DNA of 64,000 nt from Chitinophaga agrisoli (GTDB lineage Bacteria > Bacteroidota > Bacteroidia > Chitinophagales > Chitinophagaceae): assembly GCF_008386695.1 (NCBI RefSeq), contig NZ_VUOC01000004.1, forward strand, positions 1,118,327 to 1,182,326, read 5' to 3'. The translations under genes were made by a program, and so were the position numbers. The notes under the pieces are model-generated. The model ran no database searches. It saw nothing but the letters and a program-made list of their open reading frames with translations, and was not told where the DNA came from. Positions 52,278 to 62,178 of this stretch are shown here, one piece after another. Every line of letters starts with the position of its first letter. The first letter of the stretch is position 1.

Positions 52278-55200
52278 TTAGTTCTCAGTTTTAACAAATC
52301 AAAATAGCCGGGACTAACGTTATTATAATCAAACCCCGGTTTAACAGTAGGCCATCTGTCGCCTTTCCAAGATGGCGCCTGGTAAAATTGCCTTAACCGA
52401 TCTCCCCCGATCAATTGCGCTCTCATGATGTTCTCTATATGTGAAGCCGATGTTTCCACTCCTTTCCTCCATTCCATTTTCTGGTCTATATGTCTATTTA
52501 CCTTATCAAACTCCATGATATTACCCTTAAATTCACCAGGCGCCGCTTTTACCAACCCATTATCTATTTCCCAGGCATGTCCCAGTTCATGTCCTAAAAC
52601 CAGGGTTTGCTGGGTTGACGCCGATTGATCCGGCAGATCCCATTTCCTGTCATTCAGGTCAAACGTAATATTAGTACCGTCTCCTTTTTCCGTTATGTTT
52701 TCATTTCCTCCTTTCGCCTCGGTATTACTATTCGAGTTTCCGTCTTTCTGGGGCTCATTTTTGGTAACTGTTATTGTATGAAGATGGTCTGAGCGCTTCA
52801 AATCTTTGTAAACTTTGTTAAATGCGCTGGATTCCCTTCTGGCGGCCCTAGCCAGCCTTTTAGCTTCCCTGACATCTTTTCTTGTGACGCCATCTCCTTT
52901 CTTCCACTCTATTTCCATTCCGTCAGGGTCCACTAACATCACAGGGTTATCCGCCACATAGCTATAAACAGATACGCTTGTGTATTTAAACGCCATAGGA
53001 TCAGGCGCATGCCATCTTCCTATCTGCTGGTCATACATTCTTGCTCCATAATCATACCATTCCAATCCAGTTCCATCACCAAACTCATTATTCTGCAGCT
53101 CTTTGCCATTATACTTCATCCTGTTCTCCGGGTAATTCATGCCTTTCAACGCATTGCTGCTTATTGCCGCCATCGTTAACCCAAAGGGGTAATAATGCGT
53201 TTCCTCCAGCAAAGGCCCGGAGGCAACCCCTAACGTTACATTATCAAAGAACACATCCTGCGTTGTCTCGTTACTGGTGTAAGCATACAGGAAACCGCTT
53301 TTCTTCACCACCATCTTATCCACCGCCAGCGTTTGCAGTTCATCCGGCTCGCCTTTTACCTGCCGTACGCCACTATTATCCTCTACTAAATTAAACTGCT
53401 CATCGAATAATGCAAAATTCAGATAAGCCTTCGGTTTATCCGCCCGGTTCTGATCCGGGTCTTTTTCCTTTAAGCGCTGGTAATCATTGCTATTAAAGTT
53501 TCTAAACGGAGACAGCTGGTCTGCCTGACGGGCACCATGTTCCGCAGCTGCAGCAGCGCCGCCACCTAACGCACTTAACAGGGAGGCCACCATATCCTCT
53601 GGTGTAGCCGGCTTATTGTTGCCTGGGCCAACTGATTTGTAGAATGTCCGGGCGCCTATCTGGATAGTATCTCCCGCCATTACCCTTAACACTATGGAAG
53701 GGCCTATCTTTTTACCGCCTTCTTTAGCGCTCAGCTTTGCTACAGACTTATTTTGCGGGCTAGTTTCATCCTGGGGATAACCGGCCGGTTTATCTGTACG
53801 GGTCTCCTCCGTGTTGCTAAACAAAGCAGCCTCTTTCGCAGCGCTTTCTGTTTCCATGGTGGCGGTATACATGCTGAAGTCTGTTTGTTCTGTCAGCACG
53901 GTCCGCACGTTACCCAGGTGGTCTTTCAGGAAATAATCATATACATAGGATACCGGGTTACCCGTTTTAAACACGGTACGGATCCGCCCTTCTTCATGAG
54001 CCAGGAACTGCAGCGTATCGTTCTGATATACCAAACCATCAATATAAGTGGTGGTAATTATTTTTGGCGTGGTCCCCAGATTGTCCGTCACCACCTTTTG
54101 CAGTTTCCTGCCGGTGGCATCGTATTTATATTGAACGCTCCCTTTACCGGTAACAGTGATGAGCTCCGGCAGGTTCAGATGGTTGTAGGTAATACTGCTG
54201 ATCCCTTTATTAAGGTCCATGCTCAGGTTACCATTGACGTCATAATCATAATCGTCACCGGTATTGGCGCCATTTATAAAATCGCCCAGTTTGGCGGAGG
54301 CAGTCGCCTTGGTATCCCCTACAGCTGCCAGCCGGTTACTGGCTTCACTGATCTTATAACGATAACTCAGCTGATCAATCAACTGTGGGGGCTGTGCTCC
54401 TATCATGCCCATCTGGTTCATTGTTATGATGTTACCATTGGCGTCATAAGTAAGATTGCTTACAGAAAAATCCATCTGGTCCTTTGTCCAGCTGCTGCTA
54501 CCGTTGTTCTGCTGCGTGTAATCCGCTGCCGTTAAACGATTGGCATTGTCATAACTATAGCCATAAGAGCGCTGGATACCGTTGCTCTTGCTTTTCCACT
54601 TTATACCGGCTATGTTGCCATTGTACTGATTACTGGTATAACCATAATCGTAGCTCAGGTCCTGCCCAAACCAGTTAGCGGTACTGGCGATTGTGCTTAC
54701 AAAGGCTTTGTTGATGCTTTTTAGCCAGCCACGAAGGTTATATTCATAGTTCAACGTTTCCAGCTGGGTACTGGCGCCGGTAACCCCTAGCCTTTTTGTT
54801 CTTAGCTGTCCTAATTCATCATAGCTGTTTTCCGCAATGGTTTTAACCGCGCCCGCGTCGTTCATCTGTTTTTTGATGGCTGTCACTCTGCCGGCGGCAT
54901 CATACAGCTGTTGCGTCATTACCGTAGTTTGCGGCGTTGTGCCGCTACGCGGGTTATTATGCCGCAGGTAGGTGCTGAGCAGTTTGCCGCTAAAATCATA
55001 AAGACTGGTCACTATATCCTTTCCACCGCTTATGTTATCAGCGATCGTCTGGAGGGTACGGCCTTTATCGGTATAGTAAACGGTAGTCGTCAGCCACTGG
55101 TCTGTGCCAAGTACCCGTACCTTACTGCCGGTAACCAGCCCTTTGGTCATACTGCTGGTGGTGGTAATTACTTCTGCATAGGAGCTGCCACTATATTGCG

Positions 55201-56674
55201 GTTTTGTAAAATCTCCCGTCACCGCATTTTCCTTACCGGTAAAGCTGTAATCATCGTAAAAGGTGTAGGTAAGCGGGGTTAATGCGCTGGCGGGGATATT
55301 AGGCAGCGGGTTAGTAACGGTGATATTTGTCACCCCATCGTTGGCAGATGGATTGATCTCTGCGAGCATTTCGCCGGTACCGGATTCAAAACCATTCACA
55401 AAAGAAATACTATTTGTGGCTTCATATTCCGCCCGGCCATCATAGTTAGCCACCACCAGGTCTGCTGTGCCGGGAAAAGTGTAGCCGATGCTCTGGCTAT
55501 TACCGGTGGCGCTGTTCATACTGGCCTGCAACGCATCGCGGGTAGCTGCCGAATTATACAACGCAGTCATGGTGGGGCGGTTGAGCCCATCGTAAAAGGT
55601 GGCCATCCATTTAGAAGCATTCTTCAGATTACCGTCACGGCTAAACACCGGGCGGTCCCGTACGTCGTACACCATTTCTACCGTAGCGGCGCCCGGCACC
55701 TTTTTCAAGATCATACGGTTGCGGCCATCATATTGGTACTGAAAACAAAGCTCATCAGCAATTGACTGCGAAATTACCCAGCTGGCCGAAATCAAACCCA
55801 CTGCCTTGGGAGGGATCACGAAACGCAGATTTCCCAGGTCATCGTATACATAATAAGTACATAACCAGCCAGTATGCCCATCAGCAGCGCCTGTAGTGAT
55901 CTCTACCCTTTTCATTACCACCCGGCCCTCGTTATCCTTGAACTCCACTACACGGAGGCCTCTTTCATCTTTTATGATGTTCTTATAGAGCGTTCCGACG
56001 GTATATACGCGGTTTGTTCCACTGGTAGGGATAGTAGCGCCAGCCGCCAGATCCCAGATCCGTACGCCATCAGCAGCTGTATTCACTTGATATTGCAGCG
56101 TAACGGGGTGACTGCCGCCCTCCTTTGCCCAGCTATTACCGGCCGCGTATGTTTTTGACACGCGGTCCAGCGGGGAGGATTCGTATTCCGTTTGTCCGTA
56201 GTAGATACTTTCCCCTGCGGCGCCGGGCGCCAGCGTAGCATCCTGGTAAAAGGCCTTCTGCCCGTTAAAAGGATCGGCTTTAAACTTACCATCGTTAGTA
56301 TTGCCAGTTTTAGGCACATAGGGCAGGTACTTATATTGTTCCCGGCCAAATGCGTCATATACCACCGGCGCCACCAGGTCCCTGGCGCCAGGGGTAATGG
56401 CTTTTGTTACAGTCTGCAAGGGCCTTCCCAGCCCATCAAAGTATTGAGTGCTTTGCTTTACTGCATTTACATCTGTGGATGCGCTTACCGCGGCCGGATC
56501 TGCAGCAGGCATACTGGGCTCCCAGGCACGGATATAATTGATGGTGGTATTGGTATAGGCGGAGGGTACCGTATTAGCGGTTGCCACAGGCCGGGTACTG
56601 GTATTGGGCACATTCTGGGCAAATGCTGATCCCGTTACAAACAACAGGCATAATACAGTTGAGATCTTCTTCAT
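52274..56674 (-). CDS. Rhs-repeat protein with C-terminal zincin-like metallopeptidase tip
   Basis: 1466 residues. Signal peptide MKKISTVLCLLFVTGSAFAQ, then a DUF6443-like N-terminus (STQYFDGLGRPLQTVTKAITPG), YD/Rhs repeats through about residue 1000 (for example YDYDVNGNLSMDLNKG, KYDATGRKLQKV) and the Rhs-associated core (YDYGARMYDQQIGRWHAPDPMAF...YVADNPVMLVDPDGM) ending near residue 1253. The variable tip (about 1254-1466, encoded by 52274-52915) has LVLGHELGHAWE at about 1357-1369, with zinc-binding H1362, E1363 and H1366, resembling M91/NleD-type effector peptidases. The Rhs cocoon should enclose and release the tip as a toxin. The downstream overlapping gene is the likely immunity gene. 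Confidence 0.9.
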   Translation of the reverse strand: MKKISTVLCLLFVTGSAFAQNVPNTSTRPVATANTVPSAYTNTTINYIRAWEPSMPAADPAAVSASTDVNAVKQSTQYFDGLGRPLQTVTKAITPGARDLVAPVVYDAFGREQYKYLPYVPKTGNTNDGKFKADPFNGQKAFYQDATLAPGAAGESIYYGQTEYESSPLDRVSKTYAAGNSWAKEGGSHPVTLQYQVNTAADGVRIWDLAAGATIPTSGTNRVYTVGTLYKNIIKDERGLRVVEFKDNEGRVVMKRVEITTGAADGHTGWLCTYYVYDDLGNLRFVIPPKAVGLISASWVISQSIADELCFQYQYDGRNRMILKKVPGAATVEMVYDVRDRPVFSRDGNLKNASKWMATFYDGLNRPTMTALYNSAATRDALQASMNSATGNSQSIGYTFPGTADLVVANYDGRAEYEATNSISFVNGFESGTGEMLAEINPSANDGVTNITVTNPLPNIPASALTPLTYTFYDDYSFTGKENAVTGDFTKPQYSGSSYAEVITTTSSMTKGLVTGSKVRVLGTDQWLTTTVYYTDKGRTLQTIADNISGGKDIVTSLYDFSGKLLSTYLRHNNPRSGTTPQTTVMTQQLYDAAGRVTAIKKQMNDAGAVKTIAENSYDELGQLRTKRLGVTGASTQLETLNYEYNLRGWLKSINKAFVSTIASTANWFGQDLSYDYGYTSNQYNGNIAGIKWKSKSNGIQRSYGYSYDNANRLTAADYTQQNNGSSSWTKDQMDFSVSNLTYDANGNIITMNQMGMIGAQPPQLIDQLSYRYKISEASNRLAAVGDTKATASAKLGDFINGANTGDDYDYDVNGNLSMDLNKGISSITYNHLNLPELITVTGKGSVQYKYDATGRKLQKVVTDNLGTTPKIITTTYIDGLVYQNDTLQFLAHEEGRIRTVFKTGNPVSYVYDYFLKDHLGNVRTVLTEQTDFSMYTATMETESAAKEAALFSNTEETRTDKPAGYPQDETSPQNKSVAKLSAKEGGKKIGPSIVLRVMAGDTIQIGARTFYKSVGPGNNKPATPEDMVASLLSALGGGAAAAAEHGARQADQLSPFRNFNSNDYQRLKEKDPDQNRADKPKAYLNFALFDEQFNLVEDNSGVRQVKGEPDELQTLAVDKMVVKKSGFLYAYTSNETTQDVFFDNVTLGVASGPLLEETHYYPFGLTMAAISSNALKGMNYPENRMKYNGKELQNNEFGDGTGLEWYDYGARMYDQQIGRWHAPDPMAFKYTSVSVYSYVADNPVMLVDPDGMEIEWKKGDGVTRKDVREAKRLARAARRESSAFNKVYKDLKRSDHLHTITVTKNEPQKDGNSNSNTEAKGGNENITEKGDGTNITFDLNDRKWDLPDQSASTQQTLVLGHELGHAWEIDNGLVKAAPGEFKGNIMEFDKVNRHIDQKMEWRKGVETSASHIENIMRAQLIGGDRLRQFYQAPSWKGDRWPTVKPGFDYNNVSPGYFDLLKLRTK

Positions 56675-57025
56675 TTATACTGGTATAAGGACATTTAACA
56701 AAATAATAACTGCGACGCGCAGTAGTAAGGCATAACAAACCATTCCGTTATTTAAAAGGTATATACATCACACAAAGAGCTATCCAGCTCAAACAGGCAC
56801 GATCCAGCGAACAAACTGAGAAGTATGGGTTATACGCTTGCGGGAAACAACAATACTCTCCAGGTATAGCTTTAGCACAAAGAAAGAAAATCTTTGTAAT
56901 TATTGCAATAAGCGGTTATTGATATTCTGTTATTTAGTAGACATAAACATCCCAATATTCCGCCCGAACGACTATCTGGCGAAATATATAGCATCAACGT
57001 GTTAGCGTCAAAAAAACGGATAAGG
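56675..57025. other. Intergenic region between rhs and the amino-sugar operon
   Basis: 351 bases, AT-rich, between the end of the MFS gene and the rhs start. It must hold the rhs promoter and the end of the amino-sugar operon. I saw no clear terminator hairpin or TAnnTTTG/TTTG pair. Confidence 0.5.
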
Positions 57026-58306
57026 CTAAAAATCCACCGGCTCCATTTTAGGCGTCAGGAAATGAATGAGCAACCATGCCAGCAGGAAGGACAGGCTACA
57101 GAAAATAAAGATGATGTTATACCCGGCCGTGATATTATTCAGGGCTTTGTAATGGTCCAGCACTGCGCCTATGCCAATGGGAAACAGCACCCCGCCTATG
57201 GCGCCTGCCATGCCCCCGATGCCTATTACAGAGCTAACGGCTTTTGAAGGCAGCATATCTGATACAATGGTGTAAATATTTGCACTCCAGGCGGCATTGC
57301 CTGCAATGGAAAGACTTATCAACCCCACTACCACCCAAATATCCTGGGTATAACGCGATGCAAAAATGGGCAGCACCACCAACGCAGATATCAGCAACGC
57401 ATATTTACGCGCTTTATACACGGCCCATCCTTTTTTTATGAGCGTGGAGGAAAGATACCCACCACCCAGCGCGCCCAGGGTGGCGGCCGTGTAAATGATG
57501 ATCAGGGGCGGCGTTGGCTTTTTGAGATCCAGGTGAAAGGCGCTGGAAAAATAGGAAGGCAGCCAATACATGAAAAAATACCAGATGGGATCTGTAAAGA
57601 ACTTACCGATGATGAAGGCCCAGGTTTGTTTGAGGCCAAATAATTTAAACCAGGGCAAGCCGGGCTTCGCTGCCTCTGACTGGTCATCATCGCTTTTTAT
57701 ATAGGCCAGTTCCGCAGCAGATAACTGCTTGTGTTTGTCTGGTACATTATACATAAATAACCAGGCCATCAGCCATAAAAGGCCCAGCCCGCCGGTGATC
57801 ATAAAAGCAGCCTGCCAGCCGTAAACGCCCAGTAACCAGGGTATTATTACGGGGGCCAGCACTGCGCCGATGTTAGCGCCGGAGTCAAAGAACCCGGTGG
57901 CCAGCGCCCTTTCCTTTTTAGGAAACCAGGCTACCACTGTTTTAATGGCAGATGGAAAATTGCCGGACTCGCCCAGGCCCAGCGTGGCCCTTACAATGCC
58001 GAAGCCCAGCGTGGTCTTTACTACCGCATGTAACATAGCGGCTATACTCCATACGGCAATGGAGATAGTATAGCCCATTTTGCTGCCCAGCTTATCGATA
58101 ATACGGCCAAACAGCAGCAAGCCTACGGCATATGCAGCGGTAAAGGCCATTACAATATGGCTATAGTCTGTTTCTGTCCAGTTGAATTGTTTTTCCAGTA
58201 TAGGTTTCAGGTAGCCTACCACCTGCCTGTCGAGGTAATTGATCGTAGTAGCGAAGAACAACAGGCTGCAAATGGCCCAGCGGTAATGTCCTGGTTTGTT
58301 TGTCAT
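57026..58306 (-). CDS. MFS transporter, hexuronate/anion (ExuT-like) type
   Basis: 426 residues, 12 predicted helices. YRWAICSLLFFATTINYLDRQVVGYLKPIL at the N-terminus, then LLFGRIIDKLGSKMGYTISIAVWSIAAMLHA and FGIVRATLGLGESGNFPSAIKTVVAWFPKKERALATGFFDSGANIGAVLAPVI, match the ACS family (hexuronate, sialate or phthalate transporters). As the last gene of the operon with MurQ and a NagB-like enzyme, it may carry an acidic amino sugar such as N-acetylmuramate (inference). The start lies six bases after the previous gene's stop. Confidence 0.88.
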   Translation of the reverse strand: MTNKPGHYRWAICSLLFFATTINYLDRQVVGYLKPILEKQFNWTETDYSHIVMAFTAAYAVGLLLFGRIIDKLGSKMGYTISIAVWSIAAMLHAVVKTTLGFGIVRATLGLGESGNFPSAIKTVVAWFPKKERALATGFFDSGANIGAVLAPVIIPWLLGVYGWQAAFMITGGLGLLWLMAWLFMYNVPDKHKQLSAAELAYIKSDDDQSEAAKPGLPWFKLFGLKQTWAFIIGKFFTDPIWYFFMYWLPSYFSSAFHLDLKKPTPPLIIIYTAATLGALGGGYLSSTLIKKGWAVYKARKYALLISALVVLPIFASRYTQDIWVVVGLISLSIAGNAAWSANIYTIVSDMLPSKAVSSVIGIGGMAGAIGGVLFPIGIGAVLDHYKALNNITAGYNIIFIFCSLSFLLAWLLIHFLTPKMEPVDF

Positions 58307-58312
58307 GGATCG

Positions 58313-59575
58313 TTATTTAGCCCGTTTCATTCCTGTATAGCTATAATAGAGCAGGAACAGGTATCCCGGTATGAGTATACAATAAGCGTATTGGTTGTTG
58401 AAAACAGTAGCCAGCCACCCGTAGATCAGCGGCAGCAGCGCCCCGCCGGCAATGCCCATGATCAGTACAGCAGAGCCGCGGGCCAGGGCTTTTCCTTCCA
58501 GCCCATTCAGCGCCTGGGGCCAGATAGCAGGCCATAACATGGCATTGGCCAGCCCCAATAAGGCTACACAGCCAATGGAGGCTTTTTGTGGCAACAAGAT
58601 CACCGCGGCCGTTAGTATCAATCCCAGCCAGGCGGAGGCATAAAAGGCCTTTTGCTGCGAGATGTAACGCGGTATGGCCCATACACCGGCGATGTACCCC
58701 AGCATCATACAGAACAATGCATAAGAGGTGAAATTTTTGGCTATATCCAGGCTTATACCATGGTAGAGACCATAGTTGCCAATGGTATCACCGGCCAACA
58801 CCTCTGCGCCCACAGCGAAAAAGATAGCGGTAAAACCCGGCAGAAAGCGGATGTTGCCGGCAATGGGTACGGTATCTGCACCGGCAGGCGCAGCGGGCTT
58901 AAGATCCGGTAAATGGGCAAAGCGCAGCAGTATTGCTACAAGCACTAGTATGGCGGTCAATATGCAATAAGGCAGTATAACATCATGCGCCAGCTCATCC
59001 AGCCGCAGCTTTTTTTGCTCCGCTGTCATGCTTGCCAGCTCACTGATGAGGCCTCCCGAGTTCTTAAGGATGATACTGCCCATTATCAGCGGGGCTAGTA
59101 TACCGGCCACCTTGTTACAGATGCCCATGATGCTGATGCGGCTGGCGGCGCTATTGGCCGGTCCCAGTAAAGTAACATAAGGATTAACGGCTGTTTGCAA
59201 CAGGGTTAGCCCGCCACCGGTAAGGAACAGCCCTGATAAAAAGAGACTGTAGCTGCGGGTAAGGGCGGCGGGTATGAACAGGGCGCAGCCGGCGGCCATA
59301 ATATACAGGCCTAAACTCATGCCTTTGATCATACCGGTTTGCTGCAGCAGGCGGCTGGCGGGTATGGCCATAGCCGTGTAGGAAATATAAAAAGCAAAGG
59401 TCACCAGGTAAGCCTGCCATTCCTGTAGCTCACAAGCTATTTTCAGGTAAGGGATCAGCGTGCCATTGATCCAGCTGATGAAACCAAAGATGAAAAAGAA
59501 AATGCCGATCAGCAGCAGGTTCTTCCTGTAGCTGCCGGTAGCATTCCTTTCCGCTGCGTTCATAGTTATTGCCAT
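58313..59575 (-). CDS. Sugar MFS transporter, FucP/NagP type
   Basis: 420 residues, 12 helices. IGIFFFIFGFISWINGTLIPYLKIACELQEWQAYLVTFAFYISYTAMAIPAS and GLFLTGGGLTLLQTAVNPYVTLLGPANSAASRISIMGICNKVAGILAPLIMG are the N-terminal and central signatures of the fucose/glucose/galactose permease family. NagP members carry N-acetylglucosamine, which would suit this operon. The gene follows murQ after nine bases. Confidence 0.9.
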   Translation of the reverse strand: MAITMNAAERNATGSYRKNLLLIGIFFFIFGFISWINGTLIPYLKIACELQEWQAYLVTFAFYISYTAMAIPASRLLQQTGMIKGMSLGLYIMAAGCALFIPAALTRSYSLFLSGLFLTGGGLTLLQTAVNPYVTLLGPANSAASRISIMGICNKVAGILAPLIMGSIILKNSGGLISELASMTAEQKKLRLDELAHDVILPYCILTAILVLVAILLRFAHLPDLKPAAPAGADTVPIAGNIRFLPGFTAIFFAVGAEVLAGDTIGNYGLYHGISLDIAKNFTSYALFCMMLGYIAGVWAIPRYISQQKAFYASAWLGLILTAAVILLPQKASIGCVALLGLANAMLWPAIWPQALNGLEGKALARGSAVLIMGIAGGALLPLIYGWLATVFNNQYAYCILIPGYLFLLYYSYTGMKRAK

Positions 59576-59584
59576 ACCTGCTGT

Positions 59585-60394
59585 TTACAAATTGTTTAAT
59601 GCCTCCTGTACGCTACCATGCAGCTGCAGCAGTGCGCGGGCTTTTTCATAATCGCTGATGCCGGCGGCTTCCATGAGCATGCGGGTACCGCGGTCCGTTA
59701 GTTTCTGGTTGGTGATCTGCATGTAGACCATGCGGTTATCAGATACGCGGCCCAGGCGGATCATCAGGGCGGTAGAGATCATATTCAGCACCATCTTTTG
59801 CGCAGTGCCGCTTTTCATGCGGGTACTGCCGGTAATAAACTCCGGGCCGGTGATCACCTCTATGGGATAATCAGCTTCCGCCGCTACCGGAGCGCCGGGA
59901 TTGCACACGATACAGCCAGTGGCAATATTATGTTTGCGGCATTCCCGCAGTGCGCCCACTACATAGGGAGTGGTACCGCTGGCGGCTATGCCTATTACAA
60001 AATCGCCCGGGTGTACGTTGTTGGCCTGCAAGTCCTGCCAGCCAGTTTCGTAGCTGTCTTCCGCATCTTCTATCCCAAAACGCAGCGCGGCATCGCCGCC
60101 GGCCATGAGCCCATTTATAATGCCGGCATCCACGCCATAAGTGGGCGGGCATTCGCTGGCATCCAGCACGCCTAAACGACCGCTGGTGCCGGCGCCCAGA
60201 TAAAATACGCGGCCGCCGGCCGCCAGCAGTGGAGCAGCTGCATTGATCAATGCTGTGATAGCGGGCAGCGCAGCCTTTACGGCCGGCGCTACTTTGTGGT
60301 CCTCTTCGTTAATATGTTGTACAATATCTTCTGTAGACATTTGCTCTATATGACGATAGAGCGATGGAGACTCGGTTATCCTGGTGTTTTGCAT
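59585..60394 (-). CDS. murQ: N-acetylmuramic acid 6-phosphate etherase
   Basis: 269 residues. RVFYLGAGTSGRLGVLDASECPPTYG near residues 62-87 contains the catalytic Glu of MurQ, and GIEDAEDSYE near 105 the second Glu. GIAASGTTPYVVGAL and GPEFITGSTRMKSGTAQKMVLNMIST are further family blocks. It removes D-lactate from MurNAc-6-phosphate to give GlcNAc-6-phosphate. Its first base overlaps the stop of the preceding gene (TAATG). The MurNAc kinase and nagA are not in this window. Confidence 0.95.
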   Translation of the reverse strand: MQNTRITESPSLYRHIEQMSTEDIVQHINEEDHKVAPAVKAALPAITALINAAAPLLAAGGRVFYLGAGTSGRLGVLDASECPPTYGVDAGIINGLMAGGDAALRFGIEDAEDSYETGWQDLQANNVHPGDFVIGIAASGTTPYVVGALRECRKHNIATGCIVCNPGAPVAAEADYPIEVITGPEFITGSTRMKSGTAQKMVLNMISTALMIRLGRVSDNRMVYMQITNQKLTDRGTRMLMEAAGISDYEKARALLQLHGSVQEALNNL

Positions 60395-61221
60395 TACTGG
60401 AACGGGTTGTGATTATAGCGGCTGCTCAATAATGAGCGCATGTAACAATTTATTTCCCACTGGCTGGCTACGGGCTGCTGCGTATACGGCAGCACGGGCA
60501 TGTAAGGCGGCGGCCCAAATTCCGCCGTTATGGTCAGCTGTTTGGCGCCGGCATCCTTGTGCAGGCGGTAGATCTTATCCCAGCAAGCCAGGTGCAGGTT
60601 CAGCACTTCTTCCCATTCCGGCGCACGGGGATCGCTTATCTGCGGGCCTTCCGGATGCCCTACCCTGGCATGGATATGACGCGTACGCTCAATGGCCAGT
60701 GATACGGCGGGCTGCTGTTCTGCCAGCAGGCTTTCCGCTACTGCTAACCAATGGGAAAGGTCCAGCGTAAGTTGCAGTTCAGGCACCTGCTGCAGGAAAG
60801 CATGTGTGATGTGCGCGGCAAAGCTGAACTTACCGCGGTGCGTTTCGTGGTACACCGGTATGCCGGTGGCCGCTGCTACCTCTGCCGCGGCAGTGATGAG
60901 CCGGATATTCTGTTCCATGGGAAAAAAGTCGCGGCCGGTCTGTGAGTTGATGAACAGCGGCGCCACTGCTGCCATACGATGCAGCCTTTCCACGTATGCG
61001 GCCAGGTGTGCCTCGAAATCCGGCGTAACGGTTTCCCAATGCTGGGCTACCAATAGCAGGCCGTTGGCAGCCAATGCCTCCAGCATCGTGTCACGTTCCC
61101 TATCATCTGCCGGCACACCTGCTTCTACGCCATTGTATCCCACGTCTTTTACCTGTTTGGCAAATACCGGCCAGGGTACATGCTCCTGTCCCCAGCGGGG
61201 ACAAAAAAATAATACATCCAT
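60394..61221 (-). CDS. TIM-barrel sugar phosphate isomerase/epimerase-like protein
   Basis: 275 residues. Xylose-isomerase-like TIM-barrel layout: VLFFCPRWGQEHVPWPVFAKQVKDVGYNGVEAGVP at the N-terminus, INSQTGRDFF near 93, YHETHRGKFSF near 127 (Glu and His), LTLDLSHWL near 157 (Asp and His), HIHARVGHPEGPQ near 193 and ITAEFGPPPYM near 241, which supply the metal ligands of the fold. The substrate is unknown. Co-transcribed with a PhyH-like oxygenase and MurQ, it may act on an amino sugar or muramate derivative. Confidence 0.85.
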   Translation of the reverse strand: MDVLFFCPRWGQEHVPWPVFAKQVKDVGYNGVEAGVPADDRERDTMLEALAANGLLLVAQHWETVTPDFEAHLAAYVERLHRMAAVAPLFINSQTGRDFFPMEQNIRLITAAAEVAAATGIPVYHETHRGKFSFAAHITHAFLQQVPELQLTLDLSHWLAVAESLLAEQQPAVSLAIERTRHIHARVGHPEGPQISDPRAPEWEEVLNLHLACWDKIYRLHKDAGAKQLTITAEFGPPPYMPVLPYTQQPVASQWEINCYMRSLLSSRYNHNPFQ

Positions 61222-61229
61222 TATAGCTG

Positions 61230-62129
61230 TTATTGTGCATTTGCCGGGTTAAAAAGCAGCGGGTAAAACTGTCCCTCCATTTTGTGTCCTTTGAGTATAC
61301 GGGTTGTATTGGCCAGCAGCTCATCATCTGAGTTAGACAAGGTGCCATCTGCAAATACATTCAGCACAAATGCCCGGCGGGCTTGTGGTGATTTGTTGGC
61401 GTATGAGCCATGGACCATGAGCGGGTGATGGAATGCAGCATACCCTTTTTTCAGCTCAATGGGTACGGGTTTAAATGCCGCCTTCTGCTCCGGCGTGAGG
61501 TAGTCTAATACGCCTTCCATATCACCGGCCAGTTCTGGTTTGTCGAGCAATCCCCAGTTCTGGCTGTAAGGCACATAATACAGGCAGCCATTATCTGTGG
61601 TGGCATCATCCAGCCCCACCCAGCAGGTAAGGTGCTGCAGGGGCGTTGTGCGGGTCCAGTAAGAATAATCCTGGTGCCACGCTACTACGCCGCCATGCCG
61701 GGCCGGTTTACAGAAAAGCTGGTCATGCCAGAAACGTACTGCCCGGTTGCCCAGCAGCTGGCTGGCCGCCATTACAAAAGCGGGGTTCCACAAAATATCA
61801 TGGAATCCCCGTGTAATACGCCAGGCGCCCAAAGCATGGAATAACACGGTGTTTACATCAGTTGATTCATTGGACGCGAACTGGTAGAACAGCGGATTGC
61901 CGGGATGCGCCGGGTCTGCGATGTCTGCCAGCTCTTCATTCAGGCGGTCTATCTGCCACTCTTCCAGCAGTTTTATGCCGCTTACGTAGCCGTATTCATT
62001 AAAATGTGCTACCTGTTCCGGTGAAAGACGGTACTGTTCCCATTCTGCAGCGGTTTGCGGCCATTTAAACAAGTCGCCTACCAGCTGGTGATGTACTGAA
62101 AGGTCTTCAACTAGCTGTTTCATATACAT
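61230..62129 (-). CDS. Phytanoyl-CoA dioxygenase (PhyH) family protein
   Basis: 299 residues. The double-stranded beta-helix oxygenase features are VVAWHQDYSYWTRTTPLQHLTCWVGLDDATTDNGCLYYVPYSQNWG in the middle (H-x-D metal pair in WHQDYSYW) and AAFHHPLMVHGSYANKSPQARRAFVLNVF near residues 230-258 (distal His and 2-oxoglutarate-binding Arg). The fold uses Fe(II) and 2-oxoglutarate. PhyH proteins act on small molecules of many kinds. Here it is set among amino-sugar genes, so oxidation of a sugar or sugar-derived group is the best guess. A 49-base gap follows the nagB-like gene. Confidence 0.88.
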   Translation of the reverse strand: MYMKQLVEDLSVHHQLVGDLFKWPQTAAEWEQYRLSPEQVAHFNEYGYVSGIKLLEEWQIDRLNEELADIADPAHPGNPLFYQFASNESTDVNTVLFHALGAWRITRGFHDILWNPAFVMAASQLLGNRAVRFWHDQLFCKPARHGGVVAWHQDYSYWTRTTPLQHLTCWVGLDDATTDNGCLYYVPYSQNWGLLDKPELAGDMEGVLDYLTPEQKAAFKPVPIELKKGYAAFHHPLMVHGSYANKSPQARRAFVLNVFADGTLSNSDDELLANTTRILKGHKMEGQFYPLLFNPANAQ

Positions 62130-62178
62130 GAATTTTAAGGTTTGCCTTTTTTAATATAGGCAAAAAAGGGCAAAGGGC

